Source: an uncultured Clostridia bacterium (lineage in GTDB: Bacteria; Bacillota; Clostridia; Christensenellales; Borkfalkiaceae). From it: a stretch of 5,942 bases of DNA. The DNA lies in the NCBI GenBank assembly GCA_947176445.1, contig CAMWQK010000061.1:1-5942 (forward strand), given 5' to 3'. Below the pieces are notes generated by a model. It saw only the letters and a list, made by a program, of their open reading frames with translations. It made no database searches and was not told the DNA's origin. Each line of letters begins with the position of its first letter. Within the stretch, counting starts at the first letter, position 1. Made by a program: the position numbers and the translations under genes. Shown piece by piece: positions 1 through 5,546 of this stretch.

Positions 1-19
1 ATATATCTCCAAATCTTTC

Positions 20-47
20 GCACGAAACACGTGCCTTTTTATTTTTT
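20..47 (+). terminator. Intrinsic terminator for a convergent upstream gene
   Basis: On the plus strand a 5-bp stem GCACG/CGTGC (20-24 with 30-34) closes a 5-nt AAACA loop. It is followed by C, then TTTTT, A and TTTTTT (36-47), the layout of a Rho-independent terminator for a plus-strand gene ending left of the window. The same hairpin read on the minus strand, just after rho, is followed only by GAAAGATTT, so termination in that direction looks weak. The T-tract lies over the rho stop codon and its last lysine codons. The stem is short, hence moderate confidence. Confidence 0.5.
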
Positions 48-1460
48 CGTCAGTTTTGCGTTGATTTTCTTTGCAAAATCCGCATTGCTCTCCGATTTCT
101 TCATCTCCTCAAAGATTTGCTCGGGGCGGGAGACATACCCTTCCTGCCGCAGCGCAATCGCCGCTTCGAGCTCCTCACCATGGAGCAGCAATTCTTCCTT
201 CCGCGTTCCCGAGCGAACGAGATCGATTGCCGGGAAGATGCGCTTTTCCGCAAGCTCGCGGGACAGGAAGATATCCGCATTTCCCGTACCCTTGAATTCC
301 TCGTAGATGACGTCGTCCATGCGGCTGCCCGTCTCTACAAGCGAGGTGGCGATGATCGTGAGCGATCCGCCCTCCGTCGTGTTCCGCGCCGCGCCGAAGA
401 ACCGCTTGGGCTCCGTCAAAGCACCGACGTCCAGCCCGCCCGTAAGCGTCCTGCCCGTGCCCTCTATCACGCTGTTGTACGCCCGCGTGAGCTTGGTGAT
501 CGAATCGAGCAGGATCATAACGTCCGAACCCATCTCGACGAGCCGTTTTGCGTGCGCAAGCGTGAGCTCCGCCGCCCGGATATGATGCTCCGCTCCCTCG
601 TCGAAGGTGGAATATACGACCTCCGCCGCATCCACGCTCATGCGGATATCGGTCACCTCTTCGGGGCGCTCGTCGATAAGCAGAACGATGAGTTGAATGT
701 CGCGGTGATGCTCGGAGACGGCGCGTGCAATATCCTTGATGAGCGTCGTCTTTCCCGCCTTAGGGGGTGCGACGATGAGCGTACGCTGTCCTTTCCCGAT
801 GGGCACAAACAGATCGAGCACACGCAACGAGAGCGCATCGTCCTTCTCGGAGAGCTTAATCTGTTCATTTGTATAACAGGCGGTGAGCTGATCGAACTTT
901 CTCCTGTTCTGCGTATTGCAGAACGGAATATTGTTGACGCTCAAAAGCTCGGCAATGGCAGGCGACCCGTTCGCCACCTGCGGCGAGACGGTACAGGCGA
1001 CGCGATCGCCGTGGCGCAGACCGTGCGCATGTAAAAAAGGCGCGGGAACGAATACGTCTCCCCCGCTTGTCGGCTGACAGTTATTCACCCGAACGAACGC
1101 ATAGCCGCTCGGCAATACTTCCAGAATCCCCGCATACACGGGCGAATCAAAAACGGGCGCACTGTCGTGCACCGCAAATACGTTTTTTTCCTCATCTTGC
1201 AAAAAACGCATGCGAATATCTGCAAGCGTCTTCTGAATGACGGGATCGAGATAGATCTGCTTTGCGGGCGCGCCCTTGTTGGAGCGCGGAACGGGCAGCT
1301 TCTGCCCCATCAGCACCGCTACGATCTCTTCGATCAACGCGTCTTTATTGATTGCTGTGGCTTGCGGCACGCCGCTCTCGCGCCCGAGGACGCGCAAAGA
1401 GGCAAGCGGGAGCGTTTCAAGATACTCCCGATATGCCGCATCCATGGTGATTGCATCCAT
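39..1460 (-). CDS. rho: Transcription termination factor Rho
   Basis: This encodes a 473-aa hexameric RNA-dependent ATPase/translocase that releases RNA from elongating RNA polymerase in the cytoplasm. Domains in order: a Rho_N helical domain (about 10-52); a polar linker (53-100); a cold-shock-like primary RNA-binding domain (about 103-178) with the RNP-like stretches GYAFVR (119-124) and DVFVP (135-139); and a RecA-type ATPase domain. The ATPase shows Walker A APPKAGKTT (231-239), catalytic Glu in LLIDERPEE (E264), Walker B VMILLD (314-319), the Q-loop LTGG (339-342), an R-loop around KGTGN (390-394), and arginine-finger candidates R407 and R420 (KRIFP, SGTR). No key residue is missing. The ATG at 1460 shares its A with the TAA of the upstream MBL gene (TAATG), and the nearest GGAG is about 12 nt away, so translational coupling is likely. 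A second in-frame ATG at 1445 is a less likely start. The product is certain; the exact start is slightly less so. Confidence 0.97.
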   Translation of the reverse strand: MDAITMDAAYREYLETLPLASLRVLGRESGVPQATAINKDALIEEIVAVLMGQKLPVPRSNKGAPAKQIYLDPVIQKTLADIRMRFLQDEEKNVFAVHDSAPVFDSPVYAGILEVLPSGYAFVRVNNCQPTSGGDVFVPAPFLHAHGLRHGDRVACTVSPQVANGSPAIAELLSVNNIPFCNTQNRRKFDQLTACYTNEQIKLSEKDDALSLRVLDLFVPIGKGQRTLIVAPPKAGKTTLIKDIARAVSEHHRDIQLIVLLIDERPEEVTDIRMSVDAAEVVYSTFDEGAEHHIRAAELTLAHAKRLVEMGSDVMILLDSITKLTRAYNSVIEGTGRTLTGGLDVGALTEPKRFFGAARNTTEGGSLTIIATSLVETGSRMDDVIYEEFKGTGNADIFLSRELAEKRIFPAIDLVRSGTRKEELLLHGEELEAAIALRQEGYVSRPEQIFEEMKKSESNADFAKKINAKLTKK

Positions 1461-2107
1461 TATCTGTCGCGCTCCATCAGGATGACTTTCGTCATATCCT
1501 CCCCGAGGTCGTCGCGGGTAAGTTCGATCTCCGAATCTTCGAGGTACTCCACTTCCTCCTCGTCGAACATATCGAGGAAATCGTCGGGCTTATCGATATC
1601 GAGATCGAGCCCCTTTGTCTTATAGTGCATGGGAATGACGATCGAGGGCATGATGCGGTCGACGTATTCCTTCGCCTGTTCCGCGTCGATGGTGTATTTT
1701 CCGCCGACGGGGAGCATCAGAACATCGACGGGCAATAGCGTCTCAATGAGCGAAGAGGAACACTCCTCGCCGAGATCGCCGAGATGGCAAACGTCTACGC
1801 CGTCCATACGGAACTTGAAGATGACGTTTTTCCCGCGCTTTCTCCCTTCCTCGTCGTCGTGAGCGCTCTTGATACCGGTAATGCTGACGCCCGCGACCTC
1901 TTCCTGACATTCCTCATTGAACACAACGGGCTTCCCGTCGACTGCCGCAAGATTGTTGTGATCGTAATGATCGTGGCTCATCGTGACCACGTCGGCACGA
2001 ACACGCGGCATAGGAAAACCGACGTCCCCGTAAGGGTCGCAGACGACGGTCGTTCCCGTACTTTCCGTCAAGGAAAAACACGAGTGTCCAAGATAACGAA
2101 TTTTCAT
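1460..2107 (-). CDS. MBL-fold metal-dependent hydrolase (UlaG/UPF0173-like)
   Basis: This encodes a 215-aa metallo-beta-lactamase-fold protein, probably cytosolic, with no signal peptide. All expected metal ligands are present: HxHxDH at 45-50 (H45, H47, D49, H50), H83, D111 in LGDLG, and H161 in IPMHYK. The N-terminal LGHSCF with H8, and GGKYTID ahead of the last His, are typical of the Lactamase_B_3/UlaG-like branch, which groups with UPF0173 proteins and not with beta-lactamases. The substrate cannot be told from sequence. The reading frame stays open to 2197, but the ATG at 2107 is chosen because GGAGGAG lies just before it and the conserved family start MKIRYLGHSCF begins there. The start overlaps the end of the DUF1934 gene by 4 nt (ATGA) and the stop overlaps rho by 1 nt, so it is the middle gene of a tight operon. 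Family assignment is firm; function is unknown. Confidence 0.92.
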   Translation of the reverse strand: MKIRYLGHSCFSLTESTGTTVVCDPYGDVGFPMPRVRADVVTMSHDHYDHNNLAAVDGKPVVFNEECQEEVAGVSITGIKSAHDDEEGRKRGKNVIFKFRMDGVDVCHLGDLGEECSSSLIETLLPVDVLMLPVGGKYTIDAEQAKEYVDRIMPSIVIPMHYKTKGLDLDIDKPDDFLDMFDEEEVEYLEDSEIELTRDDLGEDMTKVILMERDR

Positions 2108-2502
2108 TTCTCCTCCGAATCCGTTTTTACAAATATTTCCAAATGATAACGTTCTGCATTCTGCGGAACTCCGAGCTCGTATTTGAGCGTGATACAAAAG
2201 CCGTCCGCAAGACGCCGCCTTTCGTATTTTTCAGTGAAAATGCAAAGATACCCTTCGCCGCCTGCCGCCGTGAGCGTTGCACGCGTCTCTTCGCCGCCGC
2301 AAAAGACCATCGAAAGTCCGGTCTCCCCCTTACGCGACATAGAGAATGCCCGCTTCGTTGCAACCAGTTCTACGCTGTCTGCGTCCTGTTTATACGACAC
2401 GGTTACGCTGTCCTGACGGCATTCATATCTGCCCTCTGCCCGAAAGACGGACTCATTTCCCGCCACCCGCGTCAATATTTCAACAGTACAACAATTCACC
2501 AT
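2104..2502 (-). CDS. DUF1934 (YwiB-like) small beta-barrel protein
   Basis: This encodes a 132-aa protein of alternating beta-strand character with no signal peptide or membrane segment. It resembles the DUF1934/YwiB family of Bacillota: an N-terminal strand followed by an acidic turn and a GRYE-type strand, a central segment with alternating charged residues, and the family-like ending with GVPQNAERYHLEIFVK (113-128). DUF1934 has a calycin-like barrel and no established biochemical role; the assignment rests on recalled family pattern and is probable, not certain. It is the first gene of the operon with the MBL hydrolase and rho, and its TGA overlaps the MBL ATG (ATGA). The ATG at 2502 sits 5 nt after a TATAAT box and has no Shine-Dalgarno sequence, so translation may start on a leaderless mRNA. 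Alternative in-frame starts are GTG at codon 2 and TTG at codon 10, also without a ribosome site. Confidence 0.8.
   Translation of the reverse strand: MVNCCTVEILTRVAGNESVFRAEGRYECRQDSVTVSYKQDADSVELVATKRAFSMSRKGETGLSMVFCGGEETRATLTAAGGEGYLCIFTEKYERRRLADGFCITLKYELGVPQNAERYHLEIFVKTDSEEK
2108..2117 (-). promoter_or_regulatory. Strong Shine-Dalgarno site for the MBL gene
   Basis: On the minus strand CGGAGGAGAA directly precedes the ATG at 2107, with 4 nt between GGAGG and the ATG. The site lies inside the last codons of the DUF1934 gene. It decides the start of the MBL gene against the longer open frame reaching 2197. Confidence 0.85.
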
Positions 2503-2507
2503 ATTCC

Positions 2508-2536
2508 ATTATAAAGCATATTTTAACTTTTGTAAA
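2508..2536 (-). promoter_or_regulatory. Sigma-A promoter of the DUF1934-MBL-rho operon
   Basis: On the minus strand TTTACA (2536-2531) and TATAAT (2513-2508) are separated by exactly 17 nt. The -35 matches TTGACA in 5 of 6 positions and the -10 matches in 6 of 6. The predicted transcription start is about 2501-2502, which coincides with the ATG at 2502. It lies in the 61-bp gap after tyrA. Confidence 0.8.
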
Positions 2537-2577
2537 TAAAATCAACGTATTTTCATGCGGATTTTATCCGTTTTTTT
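2536..2577 (+). terminator. Possible plus-strand hairpin terminator, antisense to the tyrA end
   Basis: Two overlapping inverted repeats lie between DUF1934 and tyrA. The larger pairs ATAAAATC (2536-2543) with GATTTTAT (2560-2567), and on the plus-strand RNA the loop can pair further as CGUAU/AUGCG with one G-U. The smaller, CGGAT-TTT-ATCCG (2558-2570), is followed immediately by seven Ts (2571-2577). Only the plus-strand direction has the T-run, and no plus-strand gene lies just upstream, so this would stop antisense transcription into tyrA. On the minus strand the larger stem could weakly terminate tyrA, but it lacks a good U-tract. The stems are short and AT-rich, so chance is possible. 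Confidence 0.3.
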
Positions 2578-3385
2578 GATAAAAATCCAAATGCGCCTCT
2601 TTGCCGAGCCGAAGCAGTTGCTCCATACGATCCTCATCGCCCATAGCGAGTGCGTTGCGATATTCCTTGAGCCGCGAGATCAAGCCATCCGTCTCGCACA
2701 AGAGCTCGTCACGATTGAGGAAGAACAGCTCCGTCCACAACGCCTCGTCGAGCAGCGCGACGCGTGTCATGTCCTGAAAGCTCCCACCCGTAAACCCGAG
2801 CGACGAGGGCGCCTCTTCGCTGCGAATATACGCGCTCGATACGAGGTGCGCAAGCTGAGAGGTGAGCGCGATCTTGCGATCGTGTGCCGCGGCGGAACAC
2901 TCCACCACCCGCTGAAATCCCATATCACGACCGAGCGCCTCGATGATGGAGACCGCCCGCTTATCCGTCGAACGGTTGAGCGTGATCACGAGGTTCGCAC
3001 CGCGGAAGAGCGTTGCGCTCGCGGAGGTAATTCCGCTCGTCTCCTTGCCCGCCATCGGATGCGTTCCCACGTACACATAGTGGCGCGGTCTCTTCAGAAC
3101 GCATTTTTCGATTGCGCTCTTCACGCCGCATACGTCGGCAACGATACAGCCGCTCGGGAAATTGCCCGTATCGAGCTCCTTCATCGTCGCCGCGGGCGGC
3201 AGCGCGAGAAACACGACTTCCGCCTCCGAATAGTTTTTCACGATCCCGTCGATCATATTGTGTTCGAGTGCATAATCGAGCGGTTCGCGGCTGCGGTTTT
3301 TCCCGTAGACGGTATGCCCTGCCTTTTTCAGCGACGCGCAGATCGACGCTCCGATGATTCCAAGTCCGTACACGACAATTTTCAT
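2564..3385 (-). CDS. tyrA: Prephenate/arogenate dehydrogenase TyrA
   Basis: This encodes a 273-aa cytosolic enzyme of tyrosine synthesis: oxidative decarboxylation of prephenate to 4-hydroxyphenylpyruvate, or of arogenate to tyrosine. The Rossmann domain starts at once with GLGIIG (7-12). The catalytic-site motif THPMAGKE (108-115, H109), the helical-domain motif AAHDRKIALTSQLAH (H168, H180), and FTGGSFQDMTR (198-208, with R208 as likely substrate-binding Arg) are all present. The position after beta-2 that is usually Asp in NAD-dependent members is N30, followed by R31, which suggests NADP. The protein ends after the helical dimerisation domain: there is no ACT domain and no chorismate mutase fusion. 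The ATG at 3385 has a weak GGTGGTG ribosome site 4 nt upstream. The 82-bp gap to the upstream peptidase gene shows no convincing promoter, so co-transcription with that gene is possible. Choice of substrate and cofactor is inferred. Confidence 0.93.
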   Translation of the reverse strand: MKIVVYGLGIIGASICASLKKAGHTVYGKNRSREPLDYALEHNMIDGIVKNYSEAEVVFLALPPAATMKELDTGNFPSGCIVADVCGVKSAIEKCVLKRPRHYVYVGTHPMAGKETSGITSASATLFRGANLVITLNRSTDKRAVSIIEALGRDMGFQRVVECSAAAHDRKIALTSQLAHLVSSAYIRSEEAPSSLGFTGGSFQDMTRVALLDEALWTELFFLNRDELLCETDGLISRLKEYRNALAMGDEDRMEQLLRLGKEAHLDFYQKNG

Positions 3386-3389
3386 ATTG

Positions 3390-3396
3390 CACCACC
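3390..3396 (-). promoter_or_regulatory. Weak Shine-Dalgarno site of tyrA
   Basis: GGTGGTG on the minus strand ends 4 nt before the ATG at 3385 (6 nt from GGTGG). It is an imperfect but plausibly spaced ribosome site. The rest of the 3386-3467 gap is AT-rich. No -35/-10 pair with good spacing is visible there, and no T-box or other leader structure would fit. Confidence 0.5.
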
Positions 3397-3467
3397 AAAA
3401 AATTGAGAATTTCTAAATTTAATCCGATTTATGTTACGCATAGTACTTCAATTATGCCAATTTTAAC

Positions 3468-4115
3468 CTATTTTAAGAACAAATCCATGAGATAGCCGTA
3501 TGATTTCAAATTGCTACGCCGCACTTTGTAGTCGGGCAAAATGCGGGAGACTTCCCGCCAGAACGCCGTGCTATGATTAAAACAGACGGTGTGACAAAGC
3601 TCGTGCACGGCGATATATTCGATGATCTCGGGCGGCAAAAATGCTAAGCGAAAGGTATAGGCAATCACCCGTTCACGGTTGCAGGAGCCCCACCGACTGC
3701 GCGCCGAGGAAATCCGAACGCGCGAAAACGCAAAGCCGTACCGCTCCGCAATCTGCTGCGTGAGCCGAAACATCGGTTCATAGCAAAAGGGTTTTAAGAG
3801 TCGCGCAAGCGCCTCCGCTCTCCCCTCTTGCGGCAAAAAGACCGTATCCCCCGCAATGCGCGTCCGCCCCGTAGCGAGGAGATAAGACTTTCCGAAAATC
3901 GTTATCCTCTCCCCGTCGGCAAGGGAAATCTGCGGAATATTTTGCCGCGCTGCGAGGCGCTTTAACACCCAACGGCGGTGCCGCTTAACAAAACGGGAGA
4001 TCTCCGCATCGGACAGGGACAGCGGCGCTCGAACGACGACTTCGCCGTTTTTTTCCACGTTGAGCGTGAGCGTTCTCCGTCTCCCTCTGATGACTTTGTA
4101 AGCGATCTCTTCCAT
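3468..4115 (-). CDS. YgjP/SprT-like zinc metallopeptidase (M48-type)
   Basis: This encodes a 215-aa YgjP-like (DUF45) predicted zinc metalloprotease, with no signal peptide or transmembrane segment, so probably cytosolic. The active-site motif HELCH is at 171-175 (Zn ligands H171 and H175, catalytic E172). The third-ligand motif NHS is at 180-182 (H181), followed by FW, PDYK and LK, as in the family. The conserved RWGSC element is at 141-145. The N-terminal part is basic and beta-rich (RGRRRTLTL, then a VVVRAP strand), also typical of the family. The ATG at 4115 is chosen; an in-frame GTG at 4121 would add two residues but lies at or before the predicted transcription start. No Shine-Dalgarno sequence is visible, and a consensus promoter lies immediately upstream, so the mRNA is probably nearly leaderless. 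The substrate is unknown. The gene is divergent from aroA and lies upstream of tyrA on the same strand. Confidence 0.88.
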   Translation of the reverse strand: MEEIAYKVIRGRRRTLTLNVEKNGEVVVRAPLSLSDAEISRFVKRHRRWVLKRLAARQNIPQISLADGERITIFGKSYLLATGRTRIAGDTVFLPQEGRAEALARLLKPFCYEPMFRLTQQIAERYGFAFSRVRISSARSRWGSCNRERVIAYTFRLAFLPPEIIEYIAVHELCHTVCFNHSTAFWREVSRILPDYKVRRSNLKSYGYLMDLFLK

Positions 4116-4125
4116 ACGCACTTAC

Positions 4126-4154
4126 ATTATAACATTTTTTTTGCAGAATTTCAA
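4126..4154 (-). promoter_or_regulatory. Sigma-A promoter of the peptidase gene, extended -10
   Basis: On the minus strand TTGAAA (4154-4149; 5 of 6 consensus) is followed after exactly 17 nt by TATAAT (4131-4126; 6 of 6). The -10 is preceded by TGT, giving an extended -10 (TGnTATAAT). The spacer contains an A-tract. The predicted start is near 4119, four nt before the ATG at 4115. It may also drive tyrA by readthrough. Confidence 0.82.
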
Positions 4155-4161
4155 GAAATTC
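4146..4161. repeat. Perfect inverted repeat in the divergent promoter region
   Basis: GAATTTC-AA-GAAATTC is a 7+7 bp perfect inverted repeat with a 2-bp centre. It covers the whole -35 box of the peptidase promoter and ends 22 bp before the -35 of aroA, a position where a dimeric repressor could act. The repeat is AT-rich and single-copy here; its left arm GAATTTC recurs at 3407-3413 ahead of tyrA, without the second arm. An operator role is inference only. Confidence 0.4.
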
Positions 4162-4183
4162 GCCCCGCTTTATCGAGCCGGAC

Positions 4184-4212
4184 TTGACTTTTTTTTGCGC
4201 CTCTGCTATACT
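4184..4212 (+). promoter_or_regulatory. Sigma-A promoter of aroA, extended -10
   Basis: TTGACT (4184-4189; 5 of 6) and TATACT (4207-4212; 5 of 6) are separated by exactly 17 nt, with TGC before the -10 making an extended -10 element. The spacer starts with a T-tract. With standard geometry the first transcribed base is 4219, the A of the aroA ATG. No Shine-Dalgarno sequence fits between the -10 and the ATG. Confidence 0.87.
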
Positions 4213-4218
4213 CGACCT

Positions 4219-5490
4219 ATGAACGAATACAAGGTAAAACCCTATCGACCCAACGGAAAAATATTAGAGGTGCGCGTTCCCGCTTCCAAGAGCATTCTCA
4301 ACCGCGCACTGCTCCTTTCCGCCTTTTCCAAAGGGATCGTCCACCTCACCTGCGGCGCACTCAGTGAGGATACGCGGGCATTCTTGGATTGCCTGCATGC
4401 GCTCGAGATCGTCGCGGAGCAAACGGATCACGGCATCACCGTGCACGGCTGCGACGGAAGCGTTCCCGTCCGCAATGCCGTTCTCAACGTAAAGAGCGCG
4501 GGCACCGCCGCACGGTTTTTAACGGTCGCCCTCGCATTTGCGGGCGGCGACTATACGTTGACTTCATCCGAACAGATGAAGCGTCGCCCGATGGACGTGC
4601 TCGCCCTGCTAGAAGAAGCGGGCGTTAATATCACCTATCTCGAAGAAAAGGGTCACTTCCCCTTCCGTCTGCATTCGGACGGCATTGTAGCGGAAGAACT
4701 CACCGTAGACACCGACCGCAGCACGCAGTACGCAAGCGGCATTCTGCTTGCGGCAGGTATGCGGGATACACCGCTCAGACTTTGCTTAACGGGAAGCCGC
4801 ACAAACGGCAGTTACATCAATATCACCAAGAATATGCTGCGCGCATTTCATACTCCCTATGCGGAACATGAGAACGTTCTCACGGTATTCCCGAGCGAAC
4901 AGCCGCCGCAGCAGTACACCGTCGAGCCGGACGTCTCGGGCGCGTGCTACTTCTATGCGCTCGCACTCCTCCATCGCACGCGCGTGCTCGTGCACGGCGT
5001 ACATTCGGACAGTACGCAGGGCGACATGAAGTTTCTGTCTCTCCTCGCTGAAAAAGGCGTCGTATTTACGGAGCAAGCGGAAGGACTGCTCGCAGACGGC
5101 AGTAACGTCAAAGATTTTACGGGATTTGACGTTGACATGAGCGACTTTTCCGACCAAACTCTCACCACAGCCGCGCTCGCCCCTTTCGCAACCAGCCCTT
5201 CTGTTCTTCGCAATGTTTCGCATATCCGCTTACAAGAGTGCGACCGTATTGCGGCAATCATTGAAAATCTCGCGGCGATCGGCGTACCCGCAAGCACGGA
5301 CGGCAATGATATTTATATCACCCCCGCACCGATCACAGGCGGCACCATCGATCCGCACGGCGACCACCGCGTGGCGATGGCGTTCTCCCTCGTCGGATTA
5401 AAGACGGGAAATATTGCCGTTTCCGACCCCGACTGCTGCAAAAAGACGTTCGAAAACTTCTTCGAGCTCCTTGAAAAAATTACGCGGTAA
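4219..5490 (+). CDS. aroA: EPSP synthase (3-phosphoshikimate 1-carboxyvinyltransferase)
   Basis: This encodes a 423-aa cytosolic enzyme joining shikimate-3-phosphate (S3P) and PEP to EPSP, the sixth step of the shikimate pathway. Length is normal for the family. Expected residues, with E. coli numbers in brackets: K24, S25 and R29 in PASKSILNRA (K22, S23, R27); G95 in SAGTAARF (G96); R123 in MKRRPM (R124); S168 and Q170 (S169/S170-Q171 region); D312 (D313, catalytic base); E340 and R343 in QECDR (E341, R344); H383 and R384 in DHR (H385, R386); K409 in KKTF (K411). Departures are F100 at the position of P101, Q339 at K340 and H335 at N336. MurA is excluded by the shikimate-type motifs. The open frame extends upstream to 4141, but the ATG at 4219 fits the family N-terminus and the promoter geometry. 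The gene is apparently monocistronic, between its own promoter and a strong terminator. Confidence 0.96.
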   Translation: MNEYKVKPYRPNGKILEVRVPASKSILNRALLLSAFSKGIVHLTCGALSEDTRAFLDCLHALEIVAEQTDHGITVHGCDGSVPVRNAVLNVKSAGTAARFLTVALAFAGGDYTLTSSEQMKRRPMDVLALLEEAGVNITYLEEKGHFPFRLHSDGIVAEELTVDTDRSTQYASGILLAAGMRDTPLRLCLTGSRTNGSYINITKNMLRAFHTPYAEHENVLTVFPSEQPPQQYTVEPDVSGACYFYALALLHRTRVLVHGVHSDSTQGDMKFLSLLAEKGVVFTEQAEGLLADGSNVKDFTGFDVDMSDFSDQTLTTAALAPFATSPSVLRNVSHIRLQECDRIAAIIENLAAIGVPASTDGNDIYITPAPITGGTIDPHGDHRVAMAFSLVGLKTGNIAVSDPDCCKKTFENFFELLEKITR

Positions 5491-5502
5491 TTACTTTGAA
5501 TG

Positions 5503-5546
5503 AAAAATACCCGCTCGGCCGAAACGGTCGGGCGGGCTAATTTTTT
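5503..5546. terminator. Bidirectional intrinsic terminator between aroA and dtxR
   Basis: A 12-bp stem (5510-5521 with 5525-5536), with ten Watson-Crick and two G-U pairs on the plus strand, closes an AAA loop. On the plus strand it is followed by CTAA and six Ts (5541-5546), terminating aroA. On the minus strand it is followed by TA and five Ts (5507-5503), terminating the dtxR-family gene. The plus-strand T-tract overlaps the dtxR stop codon. The GC-rich stem and T-tracts on both sides make this a confident call. Confidence 0.92.

Noticed and set aside
117..1034. Long plus-strand open frame (305 codons) opposite rho
   Set aside because: It is antisense to an unmistakable rho gene, has Arg-rich low-complexity composition typical of a shadow frame, and shows no recognisable domain or ribosome site.
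2108..2197. Longer N-terminus for the MBL protein, starting at 2197
   Set aside because: The extra 30 residues overlap DUF1934, have no ribosome site and precede the family-typical MKIRYLGHSCF start, which has a GGAGGAG site.
2555..3406. Plus-strand open frame of 283 codons opposite tyrA
   Set aside because: It mirrors the whole of tyrA, is rich in Arg, His and Glu without any motif, and is explained by the GC-rich third positions of the real gene.
3386..3467. T-box, attenuator or riboswitch ahead of tyrA
   Set aside because: The gap is only 82 bp, with no T-box sequence, no strong hairpin with a T-run on the minus strand, and no short leader peptide. A weak GCATA/TATGC pair is present but is probably chance.
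4141..4218. Upstream extension of aroA from the TTG at 4141
   Set aside because: It would translate through the aroA promoter, and the added residues are not part of the EPSP synthase N-terminus.
4786..5223. Minus-strand open frame of 145 codons inside aroA
   Set aside because: It is antisense to the conserved EPSP synthase core, with no motif and no ribosome site; a shadow frame.
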